A DNA stretch of 64,000 nt from NCBI RefSeq assembly GCF_030295935.1, contig NZ_AP027362.1, positions 3,410,001 through 3,474,000 of the forward strand. Direction: 5' to 3'. Under the pieces are notes generated by a model, which saw only the letters and a program-made list of their open reading frames with translations, was not told the DNA's origin and ran no database searches. Of this stretch, positions 25,736 through 35,444 are shown in pieces; position 1 is the first letter of the stretch; each line of letters begins with the position of its first letter. A program made the position numbers and the translations under genes. Source of the stretch: Thalassotalea piscium (lineage in GTDB: Bacteria > Pseudomonadota > Gammaproteobacteria > Enterobacterales > Alteromonadaceae).

Positions 25736-25770
25736 AAAAGGCTACGTGAGATAAATCACCTAGCCTTTTT
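25736..25770 (+). terminator. Rho-independent terminator of the protease/FHA operon
   Basis: AAAAGGCTA (25736-25744) pairs with TAGCCTTTT (25761-25769); an inner GTGA/TCAC pair extends the stem to a 6-nt loop, and a T-run follows. Confidence 0.85.
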
Positions 25771-25803
25771 ATTAGATAGCACTTATACCAAAAAGGATCT
25801 TGC

Positions 25804-26145
25804 ATGCCACACTGTATTATTGAGTATGCTCAACCAATTGAAGTATTGGTTTCCCCGGAAGCACTCATTCACGCTGTTTATGTTGGTGCATTAAATAGTC
25901 AATTATTCGAAGCTGAAGATATTAAGACACGCATTATACCCTTTAACCATTATTCATCAGGAATAATTAAGCAAAATTTCATTCATATCAGCTTAAAAAT
26001 ACTATCAGGACGAACCTTTCAACAACGAAAAGTGCTATCGAGTGCGGTATTAACATAATTAGAAGGTTTATCGCTTGCTTCAATATCCTTAACAGTTGAA
26101 ATTATAGAAATTGAAAAAGAGTCGTATAGCAAAAAAGTCATCTAG
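25804..26145 (+). pseudogene. 5-carboxymethyl-2-hydroxymuconate isomerase, in-frame stop
   Basis: The frame starts MPHCIIEYA (Pro after Met, the catalytic N-terminal proline of this tautomerase-fold family) and continues with 'FEAEDIKTRIIPFNHYSSG', 'FIHISLKILSGRTFQQRKVLSSAVLT'. A TAA at 26056-26058 (codon 85) interrupts it, but the same frame continues as 'LEGLSLASISLTVEIIEIEKESYSKKVI' to TAG at 26143-26145. The C-terminal half ('SLTVEI-E-E') is the expected family ending, giving 113 codons, near normal. So one nonsense codon splits an otherwise intact gene: a recent pseudogene, or a sequencing error. CHMI acts in homoprotocatechuate breakdown; no pathway genes are nearby. Confidence 0.8.
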
Positions 26146-26194
26146 TCGGTAACAAATGAGGCTATTATCGTTAGAAGGCCAAGGAAATGGCAAT

Positions 26195-26221
26195 AAAAAA
26201 GCCAGTGAATATATCACTGGC
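26195..26221 (-). terminator. Terminator downstream of trpS
   Basis: GCCAGTGA (26201-26208) pairs exactly with TCACTGGC (26214-26221) over a 5-nt loop. The A-run at 26195-26200 gives a T-run on the minus strand, placing the terminator 25 nt beyond the trpS stop. Confidence 0.88.
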
Positions 26222-26245
26222 TTTACATTAAATTGGTGCTAACGC

Positions 26246-27250
26246 TTATGGACGAGCGATAAAGCCAACAGCATCATACACTGAGGTTAATACCTTACTT
26301 GCACGCTCAGATGCTTGCTCTGCTCCTTTATGCATCACTTCGTTTAAGAAAGCTTGATCATTACGGAACTGGTGAAATTTAGTTTGAATAGGTTCAAGCA
26401 TAGCAACAACCGCATCGGCAACATCACCTTTTAAATGACCATACATTTTATCTTCATATTGTGGAACTAACTGCCCAACAGACTGATTGGTAGCGCAAGA
26501 CAATAGCGATAAAAGGTTTGAAACCCCCGGTTTCTCGTCATAATCAAAATAAATACGTGCTTGCTCATCTGAGTCTGTTACAGCACGTTTAATTTTCTTA
26601 GCAATTATTTTAGGGTCTTCTAATAAGCCTATAAAATTACCAGGGTTAGCATCAGATTTTGACATTTTTTTGGTTGGTTCTAGTAAGCTCATTACTCGCG
26701 CGCCGTGCTCTGGAATATGCGGGTCAGGCACTACAAAAACATCACCGTAAATATTATTAAAACGAGTAGCAATATCACGCGCTAATTCTAAATGTTGTTT
26801 TTGATCATCGCCTACTGGTACGCGATCGGCACGATATAACAAAATATCAGCAGCCATTAAGACCGGATACGTAAATAAACCGGAATTCATATTTGCTTCA
26901 GATTTTTGCGATTTATCTTTATATTGCGTCATTCGATTTAACTCACCCATTTGGGTGTAGCAATTTAGCACCCAGCTTAATTGTGCATGGGCTGGTACAT
27001 GTGACTGAATAAAAATAGTGCTTTGCTCTGGGTCAACACCACACGCTAAATACAATGCTAAACCATCTAAGGTCGCTTTTCGCAAGGCTTCTGCTTCAGG
27101 GCGAACGGTTATTGCATGTTGGTCTACCAACATATAAAAGCAATGGTGATCTGCTTGCATATTTACCCATTGCTTTAATGCACCTAAGTAATTGCCGATA
27201 GTAAGTTCACCTGATGGCTGACAGCCACTTAATACAACTGGTTTTGACAT
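26246..27250 (-). CDS. trpS: Tryptophanyl-tRNA synthetase
   Basis: 334 aa from the ATG at 27250; a GTG 18 nt upstream is in frame, but [20 protein letters not shown] is the usual family start. Class I synthetase: HIGH-type motif '[12 protein letters not shown]', '[17 protein letters not shown]', '[27 protein letters not shown]', and KMSKS motif 'KKMSKSDAN'. It charges tRNA-Trp in the cytosol. It lies at the end of the rpe-trpS arrangement, where many gammaproteobacteria also have gph; gph is absent here. Confidence 0.97.
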   Translation of the reverse strand: MSKPVVLSGCQPSGELTIGNYLGALKQWVNMQADHHCFYMLVDQHAITVRPEAEALRKATLDGLALYLACGVDPEQSTIFIQSHVPAHAQLSWVLNCYTQMGELNRMTQYKDKSQKSEANMNSGLFTYPVLMAADILLYRADRVPVGDDQKQHLELARDIATRFNNIYGDVFVVPDPHIPEHGARVMSLLEPTKKMSKSDANPGNFIGLLEDPKIIAKKIKRAVTDSDEQARIYFDYDEKPGVSNLLSLLSCATNQSVGQLVPQYEDKMYGHLKGDVADAVVAMLEPIQTKFHQFRNDQAFLNEVMHKGAEQASERASKVLTSVYDAVGFIARP

Positions 27251-27346
27251 AATATTGTTACCTAACACTGCTTACTTTTGGATGTATATTTTAAATATTT
27301 GACGGCATAAATGCCGACCTACAATAACTTAATTATTATTTTGTAA

Positions 27347-28018
27347 TTACTTAACGGTAGCAAGCTGCGTGCGCATCTCATCAATCGCTTGTTTATAATC
27401 ATCTTGAGAAAATATAGCTGAGCCCGCTACAAACATATCTGCGCCAGCCGCTGCAATTTCTGCAATATTATTCGCCTTTACGCCGCCATCAACTTCTAAA
27501 CGAATATCACGGCCACTAGCAATAATTTTTTCTTTTACTAATTTCAACTTATCTAATGTTGAAGGGATAAACGATTGCCCACCAAAACCTGGGTTAACTG
27601 ACATTAATAAAATAACGTCTAGTTTATCCATAACAAAATCGAGTACTTGAAGTGGTGTTGCAGGGTTAAGTACTAATCCCGCTTTACAACCGTGATCTTT
27701 AATTAGCTGTAATGTTCTATCAATATGATCACTCGCTTCAGGATGAAAAGTAATAATACTCGCACCCGCTTTTGCAAATTCAGGAATTAAACTATCAACT
27801 GGCTTCACCATTAAATGAACATCAATTGGCGCACTAATACCGTAGTCTCTAAGCGCTTGGCAAATCATAGGGCCAAAAGTTAAATTGGGTACAAAATGAT
27901 TGTCCATAACATCAAAGTGAACCACATCTGCACCTGCAGCAAGTACCTTAGCAACATCATCACCTAAACGAGCAAAGTCAGCTGATAATATTGAAGGGGC
28001 AATTAGAAATGACGACAT
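27347..28018 (-). CDS. rpe: Ribulose-phosphate 3-epimerase
   Basis: 223 aa TIM barrel: '[17 protein letters not shown]', '[19 protein letters not shown]' (metal-binding His/Asp), '[13 protein letters not shown]', '[17 protein letters not shown]' and '[30 protein letters not shown]'. It interconverts ribulose-5-phosphate and xylulose-5-phosphate in the pentose phosphate pathway. It sits between trpS and the dam cluster, as in E. coli, but separated from dam by a repeat element and a DUF2970 gene. Confidence 0.97.
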   Translation of the reverse strand: MSSFLIAPSILSADFARLGDDVAKVLAAGADVVHFDVMDNHFVPNLTFGPMICQALRDYGISAPIDVHLMVKPVDSLIPEFAKAGASIITFHPEASDHIDRTLQLIKDHGCKAGLVLNPATPLQVLDFVMDKLDVILLMSVNPGFGGQSFIPSTLDKLKLVKEKIIASGRDIRLEVDGGVKANNIAEIAAAGADMFVAGSAIFSQDDYKQAIDEMRTQLATVK

Positions 28019-28235
28019 AAATAAACCCTTTTAAAAAAACTGCGCTACTTTATCCTAAATTGAAGAATTAATCGACTTTCTATCCGTATCTGTTCACTAT
28101 TATTTGCATATGTTACTTTTCACAAGTAAACATTCATTTCCTTGGAAAATGGCAACGTTTAATAATAAAGTTTATATAGCTAACCTCAGGTTAGTCAAAC
28201 AACACTCTTTTATAAACTAATCAAAAATTGAGTAA

Positions 28236-28395
28236 TACCAGTTTCATTAATTAAGTGATCTATTTTATACGCAGTGAAAACAGTCAAATACAAGGCATTT
28301 ATTTTCATAACTAGTTGTTCTAATTATAAAATAAATAACGCAGTAGTTGATTGCTTTAACCAGTAGAAATGATCAAATAATTAGTGAGATTGGTA
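28236..28395. repeat. 160-bp MITE-like palindromic repeat
   Basis: The ends are inverted copies of about 25 bp, 20 of 25 matching: left TACCAGTTTCATTAATTAAG (28236 on) and right ending TTAGTGAGATTGGTA (28395). The centre holds a further stem around 'AACTAGTT', with 'TTATTTTCATAA' facing 'TTATAAAATAA'. It is non-coding and lies in the 458-nt rpe/DUF2970 gap, which otherwise shows nothing. Similar elements ending in TACCA...TGGTA are, from memory, common in Colwelliaceae genomes. Confidence 0.65.
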
Positions 28396-28476
28396 TAAAT
28401 TCTATTTCTAGATTAACAGTTGAATCGTTAGCTAAAATCACAGATACTGAATTTAAGTTAACTTAGTGGTTGAATT

Positions 28477-28671
28477 ATGAACACACTTATTTCAATAAGC
28501 AGCACAGTAAAAAGCGTACTGTACGCCCTTTTAGGCGTACAAAGTAATGAGAATCGTAAAAGAGACTTTACCCAAGGAAAACTGAGCCATTTTATAATTG
28601 TTGGGGTGATCGCCGTTATTATTTTTATTCTGATCTTAGCCTTTATCGTTTCAATGGTCGTTGAAGTGTAG
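28477..28671 (+). CDS. DUF2970-family small membrane protein
   Basis: 64 aa. The N-terminal 'STVKSVLYALLGVQSNENRKRDF' and the C-terminal single membrane helix 'FIIVGVIAVIIFILILAFIVSMVV' match the DUF2970 pattern (a 'FFGVRR' element, then an 'HxIIVGVxxxxxFVxxLxxxV' helix). Function unknown. It is the only plus-strand gene in the trpS-to-pilM block, convergent with dam (13-nt gap). Confidence 0.75.
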   Translation: MNTLISISSTVKSVLYALLGVQSNENRKRDFTQGKLSHFIIVGVIAVIIFILILAFIVSMVVEV

Positions 28672-28684
28672 AATTTAGTCTTTG

Positions 28685-29506
28685 TTACCCTTTGTATAAT
28701 GCGAGTAACTCTCCTACCTTCTTACGGGCCCCACCTTTTTGACTAATTGTCCGCTTAACTTTTATCGATTTTATTTTATCAGCGTGTTCATATATTTTTC
28801 TCGTCCAAATGGTGTCATGGTTGCTGATAAGTACTGTAGATTGGCAATTTTTTGAAACTTCTTCAGCGGCATTTGCCAAATCAGCTTGTTCATCTAAACC
28901 AAAACCATTGCCTGCATAACTAGTAAAACTTGCTGTTTTACTTAAGGGTACATAAGGTGGGTCACAATAAATAACATCACTCGCCTGAGCACGGGCAAAA
29001 CTCTGACGATAGCCTTCGCAAATAAAAATTGCTTGTTTCGATTTTTCAGCAAAATAGTTAAGTTCATCTTCAGGAAAATATGGTTTTTTGTATTTACCAA
29101 AAGGCACATTGTATCCACCAGACTTATTATATCGGCACAAACCGTTATAGCCATGGCGATTTAAATACAAAAACAATAATGAACGATAATACTTATCTAC
29201 ACTGGCATTAAATTCAGTGCGCAAATGGTAATATGCGTCGGCTTGATTATTTTCAGGAATAAATATTTTTTTAGCATCGTTGATAAATATTTGAGGCTTA
29301 ATTTGAATTATTTGATATAGGTTGATTAAATCTTTATTGATATCACTTAATACATAACTATCGTAGTTACTATTAAGAAATACTGAACCTGCTCCCACAA
29401 AAGGCTCGATTAAACGATCACCTTTAGGCAACATTGTATTAATGACTTCGCTTAGACCATACTTTCCGCCAGCCCACTTTAAAAAAGCTCGATGCTTTTT
29501 AACCAT
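28685..29506 (-). CDS. dam: DNA adenine methylase Dam (GATC)
   Basis: 273 aa from the ATG at 29506 (MVKKHRAFLKWAGGK); the frame extends upstream only to a TTG. SAM motif 'RLIEPFVGAGSVFLN' and catalytic motif 'DVIYCDPPYVPLS' (DPPY) are intact, with 'FLYLNRHGYNGLCRYNKSGGYNVPFG' as in Dam. It methylates adenine N6 in GATC for mismatch repair and replication control. The gene lies downstream of damX, as in E. coli. Confidence 0.96.
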   Translation of the reverse strand: MVKKHRAFLKWAGGKYGLSEVINTMLPKGDRLIEPFVGAGSVFLNSNYDSYVLSDINKDLINLYQIIQIKPQIFINDAKKIFIPENNQADAYYHLRTEFNASVDKYYRSLLFLYLNRHGYNGLCRYNKSGGYNVPFGKYKKPYFPEDELNYFAEKSKQAIFICEGYRQSFARAQASDVIYCDPPYVPLSKTASFTSYAGNGFGLDEQADLANAAEEVSKNCQSTVLISNHDTIWTRKIYEHADKIKSIKVKRTISQKGGARKKVGELLALYKG

Positions 29507-29588
29507 TCTTGTAAAAACCCCAAACAACTATTTAAGCCGTTATCACTGCTAAGTATTGTGAAGGGTGAATTGTATCCTGAATTATGCC

Positions 29589-31043
29589 TTATTGGGAACG
29601 TTCAAACGCATTGATTTCATTATTAATTGCCGAAATCGATTTTATCCATGGGCTACGAGATAAAATTGTTTGAGGTAGTGCATAAAGTGCTTGTTCAGCC
29701 TCTGCGCGGGTTGGATAGTATTTTGACGTTAATACCGTCATTACTTCTTCATTTAATATACGTTGATACTGCTTAAATTCTAACGTGGTAAAATCAGCTA
29801 AAAACTCCTGCTTAATAGACTCTTGGGTAAACCCAGCTATTTGGATTACATACCCTGCTGTATAGCGCTTGTAGTATTCGTTGCCAATGTCACTACCTTC
29901 AATCACGCTTACTTTGTTATTTTCAGCCAACATCGGCACTTTAGAGGCAGATGAAGCCACTATTGTATTAACACTTGTTGCCTCGTTAACCTCTATTACT
30001 GCATTGCTTTCATCATTCGTTGAGGGTGGTACTAGCTCATTTTTCTTTGATCGAGCATTAATTACTTCATTGGGTTGATTATCTGCTTTGATATTTTCAT
30101 TGCTATCAACTAATACACTTTCTTTAAGCAATACTGCTGGTACAACTTCAAATGCTGCGATTGCAGAAACTATATCGCTTACCTCTGCTGTTTGCGTATT
30201 TACTTCGCTTGACTGACTAATATTACCTGATAATACCTTATACACATACTCAGGTGATGCTGAGCTACTAACCTCGCTAGCACCCAAATTCAGTACAGTT
30301 TGATCAGCTCCGCTACTTGCTACAACTTTACTTGTATTTAGTTTGGGGAGTTTTGAAAAATTGAACGTTTCTTGCTGTTGTAACCAAACCACTGTCACTA
30401 TTGCCAACGATGAAATAATAATTAATGAAATTAACCATTTTTTACTCACAGTTAGCGTTAACCAAGATTGTGGCGTTTTGAACTGTTTGGCACTTAACGA
30501 CAATAACTGCCCTGATTGTTTAGATAATATTGATATTTTTTTATGAAATAAATCTTTATGCTCGGCTAGCATTTTTCCCGCTGCATAATCGCCTAACATT
30601 AATAACTCGATATCTAATTTTGCTTTTTTGGCAATTAATGCCAGCTGTGTGAGTTCATGAATTATTTGCAAAGAAGCAAACTGAGTATTGTCTAAAACAA
30701 TCGCTAACTTTTGAGGATTAGCATTAAGTAGATTGATGATGCTAACAGCTAATGATTGCTCTGGATCAAACACACTATTACCGAATAACTGTTCTATAAT
30801 ACGGCATCTTATTTGAATATTATTTAATTTAGTAGAAGCAGAGACAAATGCCGCATTATGTTCATTAGATAGTTGGTCAAGGAATTGATAGCCAACTGAG
30901 GAACACGCCTGTGCATTTTCATCAACGACTAAAACCGCATGCTTAGAAAAGCGAAAAATATAATCAATACGTGAATTAACGCTGATCGAAGTTACACTGT
31001 CTGTTGACGTGTTTAATTGACTTGTTTGTGCTAATGCAGACAT
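29589..31043 (-). CDS. damX: DamX-like SPOR-domain division protein
   Basis: 484 aa. A cytosolic N-terminal AAA-like region (1-200) lacks a clear Walker A; a single membrane helix follows at about 205-225 ('WLISLIIISSLAIVTVVWL'), then a long Ser/Val/Asn-rich linker and a C-terminal SPOR domain (about 395-470, 'GYVIQIAGFTQESIKQEF' to 'YYPTRAEAEQALYALP'). SPOR domains bind denuded septal peptidoglycan. Position between aroB and dam fixes the identity as DamX. Confidence 0.9.
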   Translation of the reverse strand: MSALAQTSQLNTSTDSVTSISVNSRIDYIFRFSKHAVLVVDENAQACSSVGYQFLDQLSNEHNAAFVSASTKLNNIQIRCRIIEQLFGNSVFDPEQSLAVSIINLLNANPQKLAIVLDNTQFASLQIIHELTQLALIAKKAKLDIELLMLGDYAAGKMLAEHKDLFHKKISILSKQSGQLLSLSAKQFKTPQSWLTLTVSKKWLISLIIISSLAIVTVVWLQQQETFNFSKLPKLNTSKVVASSGADQTVLNLGASEVSSSASPEYVYKVLSGNISQSSEVNTQTAEVSDIVSAIAAFEVVPAVLLKESVLVDSNENIKADNQPNEVINARSKKNELVPPSTNDESNAVIEVNEATSVNTIVASSASKVPMLAENNKVSVIEGSDIGNEYYKRYTAGYVIQIAGFTQESIKQEFLADFTTLEFKQYQRILNEEVMTVLTSKYYPTRAEAEQALYALPQTILSRSPWIKSISAINNEINAFERSQ

Positions 31044-31062
31044 GCTTCACCTTCTGTTTTAC

Positions 31063-32127
31063 TTACAGAATTTGTTGAAGCATTTCCTTAGTAACGTCGT
31101 CTCTAATTTCTGATTTACCAATACCCGTTGGTACGATAAAGCGTAATAAGCCACCCATATTTTTTTTATCTCTTTTCATATGAGATAAAAACTGTTCAAA
31201 GCCCATATTTTCAGGTGCTTCTAATGGTAAATCAAACGCTGAAATTAACATTTCAATACGACGAAGTTCTGACACTTCAAGCAAATTCATTGCTACTGCA
31301 AGTTTAGCAGCAAGTACCATGCCAGTAGCGACAGCTTCTCCATGTAACCAATTCCCGTAACCTTGCTCGGCTTCAATTGCATGGCCGAAGGTATGCCCCA
31401 GATTTAGTAAAGCGCGAATTCCGCCTTCTTTTTCATCTTGCGCAACTATAGTTGCTTTACATTGGCAGCATGTCTGAATCATTTGAATCAGTGTGTTTTT
31501 ATCAGCTGCTTTAATCAATGCGGTATTATCTTCTAACCATTGGAAAAAGCAGGCATCACCTAGAATACCGTACTTAATCACCTCTGCCATACCTGCATTA
31601 AACTCGCGAGTTGGTAAGGTAGACAAACTATCAATATCAATAAAAACAGCTTTAGGCTGATAAAATGCCCCGATCATGTTTTTACCTAGTGGATGATTAA
31701 CTGCTGTTTTTCCGCCAACTGAAGAGTCAACTTGGGAAAGTAACGTTGTTGGTACTTGAATAAAGTCGACACCGCGTTGATAACAAGCTGCACCAAAGCC
31801 TGTGATATCTCCAATAACACCACCGCCTAAAGCAATAAGCGTGCTATCTCGACCATGGCCATTCGCTAATAAGTGCGACATTATCTTATCAAAGTTAGTT
31901 AGGCTTTTTTCAGCTTCACCGTCCGGAAGTATTATTTCATCAACATCAAAGCCAGTTAATAATGATTTTATTAACTGGCCGTAAATTGGAAAAACAATAG
32001 TATTTGAAACAATACAAACGCGTTTACTGCGAATATGCGTTGATAGTAAATTACTGTTACTTAGTAATTTACTATCAATATAAATTGGATAGCTACGTTC
32101 ACCTAAAGAGAGGTTTAAGGTAGTCAT
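31063..32127 (-). CDS. aroB: 3-dehydroquinate synthase
   Basis: 354 aa with the NAD-binding '[65 protein letters not shown]' region (key Lys and Asn) and metal ligands in '[11 protein letters not shown]', '[11 protein letters not shown]' and '[11 protein letters not shown]'. It catalyses step two of the shikimate pathway. The gene starts 3 nt after aroK ends, so the two are co-transcribed. Confidence 0.97.
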   Translation of the reverse strand: MTTLNLSLGERSYPIYIDSKLLSNSNLLSTHIRSKRVCIVSNTIVFPIYGQLIKSLLTGFDVDEIILPDGEAEKSLTNFDKIMSHLLANGHGRDSTLIALGGGVIGDITGFGAACYQRGVDFIQVPTTLLSQVDSSVGGKTAVNHPLGKNMIGAFYQPKAVFIDIDSLSTLPTREFNAGMAEVIKYGILGDACFFQWLEDNTALIKAADKNTLIQMIQTCCQCKATIVAQDEKEGGIRALLNLGHTFGHAIEAEQGYGNWLHGEAVATGMVLAAKLAVAMNLLEVSELRRIEMLISAFDLPLEAPENMGFEQFLSHMKRDKKNMGGLLRFIVPTGIGKSEIRDDVTKEMLQQIL

Positions 32128-32130
32128 TTG

Positions 32131-32649
32131 TTAAAAGTCTAGGCGCTCAACAATTTTACTTGCAACAATTTTTGCACTTTGATCGTCAGTTTGTACAATA
32201 ACGTCTGCTATTTCTTCATACAACGGATTGCGCTCAACGGCTAGTTTTTCAAGCACACTGCGTGGCTCTTCAGATGTTTGCAGCAAAGGTCTACGACGGT
32301 CACGTTGTGTACGTGCAACTTGTTTATCAATTGTGGTTTCAAGATAAACAACTATACCTCTTGCCGATAAGCGGTTACGTACTTGTGCGCTGATCACTGA
32401 ACCACCACCAGTTGCTAACACGATACCTTGCATTTCTGATAAATCATTGATGACGCCTTCTTCTCTTTTGCGAAAACCATCTTCACCTTCAAGATCAAAA
32501 ACCCATGCAATATCAGCACCTGTACGACGCTCGATTTCTTGATCAGAGTCATAAAAATCTAGGTGCAATTTATCTGCTAATTCTCTACCTATGGTACTTT
32601 TGCCTGCGCCCATAGGTCCTACTAGGAAAATGTTACGTTTTTCTGCCAT
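32131..32649 (-). CDS. aroK: Shikimate kinase I
   Basis: 172 aa. Walker A '[16 protein letters not shown]', shikimate-binding '[33 protein letters not shown]' and '[11 protein letters not shown]', and lid '[11 protein letters not shown]' all match AroK. It phosphorylates shikimate with ATP. It is separated from pilQ by about 200 nt containing a strong hairpin and is immediately followed by aroB. Confidence 0.97.
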   Translation of the reverse strand: MAEKRNIFLVGPMGAGKSTIGRELADKLHLDFYDSDQEIERRTGADIAWVFDLEGEDGFRKREEGVINDLSEMQGIVLATGGGSVISAQVRNRLSARGIVVYLETTIDKQVARTQRDRRRPLLQTSEEPRSVLEKLAVERNPLYEEIADVIVQTDDQSAKIVASKIVERLDF

Positions 32650-32798
32650 GAGACTAACTTAATACTCGCGTTTAATAATTACGTTTACAGATAAGAGGGT
32701 ACCCCCTCGAAGATTTTAAGGGCGTAATTATCGCAATTGTTGAGGGAGAAAAGCAAGCAAGTGTTGAATAAAAGCACCACTTACTTGCTGTTTTTATC

Positions 32799-32837
32799 GC
32801 AATATCATTGAAAGTCTTTATATTTCAATGATATTGC
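32799..32837 (-). other. Strong hairpin between pilQ and aroK
   Basis: An exact 15-bp inverted repeat (GCAATATCATTGAAA at 32799-32813 and its complement at 32823-32837) has a 9-nt loop and lies 13 nt beyond the pilQ stop. There is no T-run on either side, so it may stabilise or partially stop the pil transcript rather than act as a classical terminator. Confidence 0.5.
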
Positions 32838-32850
32838 TAACAATTAATAT

Positions 32851-34908
32851 TTAAAAGTTTTCTGTTACTATCCTTGGTGTTACAAAAATAAGTAGTTCTT
32901 TCTTCTCATTAAAGTTAGAAGTGCTTCTAAAGACCCAACCAAAGTATGGAATATCACCCAATACAGGTACTTTTGAAACGCTATTTATCACTTGTTGTTG
33001 ATAAATACCACCTAGTACTATTGTTTCACCATTATTCACCAACACTTGCGTACCAATTCGCTGAGTATCAATCGCGGGTGCTGTTCCACTTTGTACCGAA
33101 GAAACAGTATCTTGTGTTACTAGTAAGTCTAATATTATACGATCATCAGGCGTTATATGTGGAGTAACGGTTAAACTTAATACGGCTTTTTTAAATTGAG
33201 TTGAAGTTGCACCACTTGAGGCAGCCTCTTGATAAGGAATTTCAACACCTTGCTCAATAAAGGCTTCTTTTTGATTGGCCGTTGTAATACGTGGGCTAGC
33301 AATAATTTCACCTTTATTCTCTTTTTCCATTGCACTTAATTCTAGATCTAGAATTGTGCCATCAGCTAATCGAGCAACTTGAAAAGCAATACTTCCTGCA
33401 GGATTCGCTACCGGCAAATTAACGTTCAATCGATCTGCTAGCGAAGGGATAACACCACTAGCTGCATCATTTGCTCCTGCAAGGCCACCAGCAGTAGCGT
33501 AATCACCATTATTGTCAGTTACTCCCCATCGTATACCAAGTTCTTCATTGATATTATCTTTTACAGTAACCATGCGTGATTCGATAACGACTTGACGAAC
33601 TGGAATATCTAATACGCTTACCATGCGTTTAATATCTTCGATACTTGCGGCAGTATCTCTAATTAATAACGTGTTTGTTCGCTCATCAACGCTAACACTT
33701 CCGCGTTCAGATAATATGCTGTTATCTTCATTTTTAATTAAAGCAGCAAATTCTAAAGCTTTGGCATAATTAACTTGTATATATTCAGAATAAAGAGGTG
33801 CTAGCTCGGCTACTTGCTGTTTTGCTTGTAGCTCTTTTGCTTCACGAGCAGCAAGTTCATCACTCGGGGCAACCATCAAAATATTGCCCTGCATACGTTT
33901 ATCAAGACCTTTTACTTTTAAAATAATGTCTAGCGCTTGATCCCAAGGTACACCGTCTAGTCTAAGTGTAATGTTACCTGCTACCGTGTCACTAATGACC
34001 AAGTTAAAGCCGTTATAATCAGCAACAATTTGCAGCACAGTTCGAACTGAAATATTTTGAAAGTTTAATGAAATAGCACGACCTGTGAAGTCATTAGAGT
34101 CGCCAAGATATCCAGGCACTTTAACTTCTTCTTTAACCGTTAACGAGAATACGTTATTAAGTTGTTGATGCTTATATGTAAAGTTACCATCTATATCAAC
34201 TACTAAACGTGCATTTCGTCCTTCTCTAAATGTTTCAACGCCTTTTACTGTTGTACCAAAGTCTGACACATCTAAGGTATAAAGTAGCTCATCTGGAATG
34301 TCAGTGTTATGAAATTCAATAAATAATTTACCTAATTTATTGCTTACATCTACAGCAACCATACTGTCATCTAAATGCACTAATAGTTGCCCTTCGCTGT
34401 CATTACCTTTTCGAAAGTCTATGGTGTTAATATTATTAATAAACTCTCCACTTGCTGGTGCTAAATTAGCCAAGGCTTTATTAGCATCACCTTTATTCAA
34501 CACCAAAGAGAACTCATTATCCATTTGACTTACGTCAAAAATCGACAGCTGATCCAAATTTACCGACGCTACAACTTTTCCCGCAAGCTTTTGAACAGTT
34601 ATATTATTAACCCCTGCATGCTCAATAGTGGTTTCTAATATATCGGCATTAAACCCGTCGATATCAAACAAAATATCAATTTTAGCAGGCGACATTGACG
34701 TTTTAACTTCTGGTTGACTAACCATATTTTCGGAAAGTACAAAAACCAACTCAATTTCGTTGTTCTGCAGAGTGTTATAACGAATACTGGTTAAGTCCGC
34801 CGCATTAGCGACTGAACAAAACAAAGTTAAGCACAATACTCTTACTAACGTGCTTTTAAGACAATGGTTTATTATATGTATTTTTTTCATTTTATTTATT
34901 AGCAACAT
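32851..34908 (-). CDS. pilQ: Type IV pilus secretin PilQ
   Basis: 685 aa. The ATG at 34908 overlaps the pilP stop (TAATG) with AAGGAAG just upstream; a second Met at residue 7 is possible. A signal peptide is followed by an AMIN domain (about 35-140), a secretin N-domain ('RAISLNFQNISVRTVLQIVADYNGFNLV'), 'ERTNTLLIRDTAASIEDIKRMVSVLDIPVRQVVIESRMV', and the C-terminal secretin barrel with 'EIASPRITTANQKEAFIEQGVEIPY'-type sequence and 'VPVLGDIPYFGWVFRS'. It is the outer-membrane pore of type IV pili. Confidence 0.97.
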   Translation of the reverse strand: MLLINKMKKIHIINHCLKSTLVRVLCLTLFCSVANAADLTSIRYNTLQNNEIELVFVLSENMVSQPEVKTSMSPAKIDILFDIDGFNADILETTIEHAGVNNITVQKLAGKVVASVNLDQLSIFDVSQMDNEFSLVLNKGDANKALANLAPASGEFINNINTIDFRKGNDSEGQLLVHLDDSMVAVDVSNKLGKLFIEFHNTDIPDELLYTLDVSDFGTTVKGVETFREGRNARLVVDIDGNFTYKHQQLNNVFSLTVKEEVKVPGYLGDSNDFTGRAISLNFQNISVRTVLQIVADYNGFNLVISDTVAGNITLRLDGVPWDQALDIILKVKGLDKRMQGNILMVAPSDELAAREAKELQAKQQVAELAPLYSEYIQVNYAKALEFAALIKNEDNSILSERGSVSVDERTNTLLIRDTAASIEDIKRMVSVLDIPVRQVVIESRMVTVKDNINEELGIRWGVTDNNGDYATAGGLAGANDAASGVIPSLADRLNVNLPVANPAGSIAFQVARLADGTILDLELSAMEKENKGEIIASPRITTANQKEAFIEQGVEIPYQEAASSGATSTQFKKAVLSLTVTPHITPDDRIILDLLVTQDTVSSVQSGTAPAIDTQRIGTQVLVNNGETIVLGGIYQQQVINSVSKVPVLGDIPYFGWVFRSTSNFNEKKELLIFVTPRIVTENF

Positions 34909-35444
34909 TACTTCCTTTGCCCCTCTGCGTCCGATTTAACCATAGTGACTACAGTTTCTCGCTCAACCCAACAACCTGCGCCGTCAGGAATTAATTCAAT
35001 TACTTTAACGTTATTTGGATTAACTTCTGTGATTCGCCCATTATATAACCCTAAATAATTACCAAGCGCCACTCGATGTAGCGTTGAATCTGATGCTTCA
35101 ACTAATGCCCAGGTAATATCTAGCTCCCCTAGCGTACCACGCATTACTAGATCACTTAATGCAAATTTCTCTAGCGGTTGCTTACGTCGACGTGGATCAG
35201 GGCTTAAACAGCCCGACATTTGCTGAATCTTTTCCTGAATAGCTTCAGGACGTGGTACATCAAAAGGACTGCGTAAACTCTGCGCAGAATACACTACATG
35301 GTCAAACACTGGCACTTCAGGCATAGGATCAATCCTTGAAGTAGTATTAGCCTGAACAGTAGCAATATGTGTTTCCAAATCACTTGTGTCATCAAAGCAA
35401 CCAGTAAGTAAAATGAGAAATAATAAACTAACTATTTTTTTCAT
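34908..35444 (-). CDS. pilP: Type IV pilus alignment lipoprotein PilP
   Basis: 178 aa lipoprotein with lipobox LLTGC. The C-terminal small beta-sandwich has 'PLEKFALSDLVMRGTL' and 'ALVEASDSTLHRVALGNYLGLYNGRITEVNPNNVKVIELIPDGAGCWVERE', the PilP signature. It links the PilNO inner-membrane complex to PilQ. It overlaps pilO by 4 nt (ATGA) and pilQ by one base. Confidence 0.95.
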   Translation of the reverse strand: MKKIVSLLFLILLTGCFDDTSDLETHIATVQANTTSRIDPMPEVPVFDHVVYSAQSLRSPFDVPRPEAIQEKIQQMSGCLSPDPRRRKQPLEKFALSDLVMRGTLGELDITWALVEASDSTLHRVALGNYLGLYNGRITEVNPNNVKVIELIPDGAGCWVERETVVTMVKSDAEGQRK

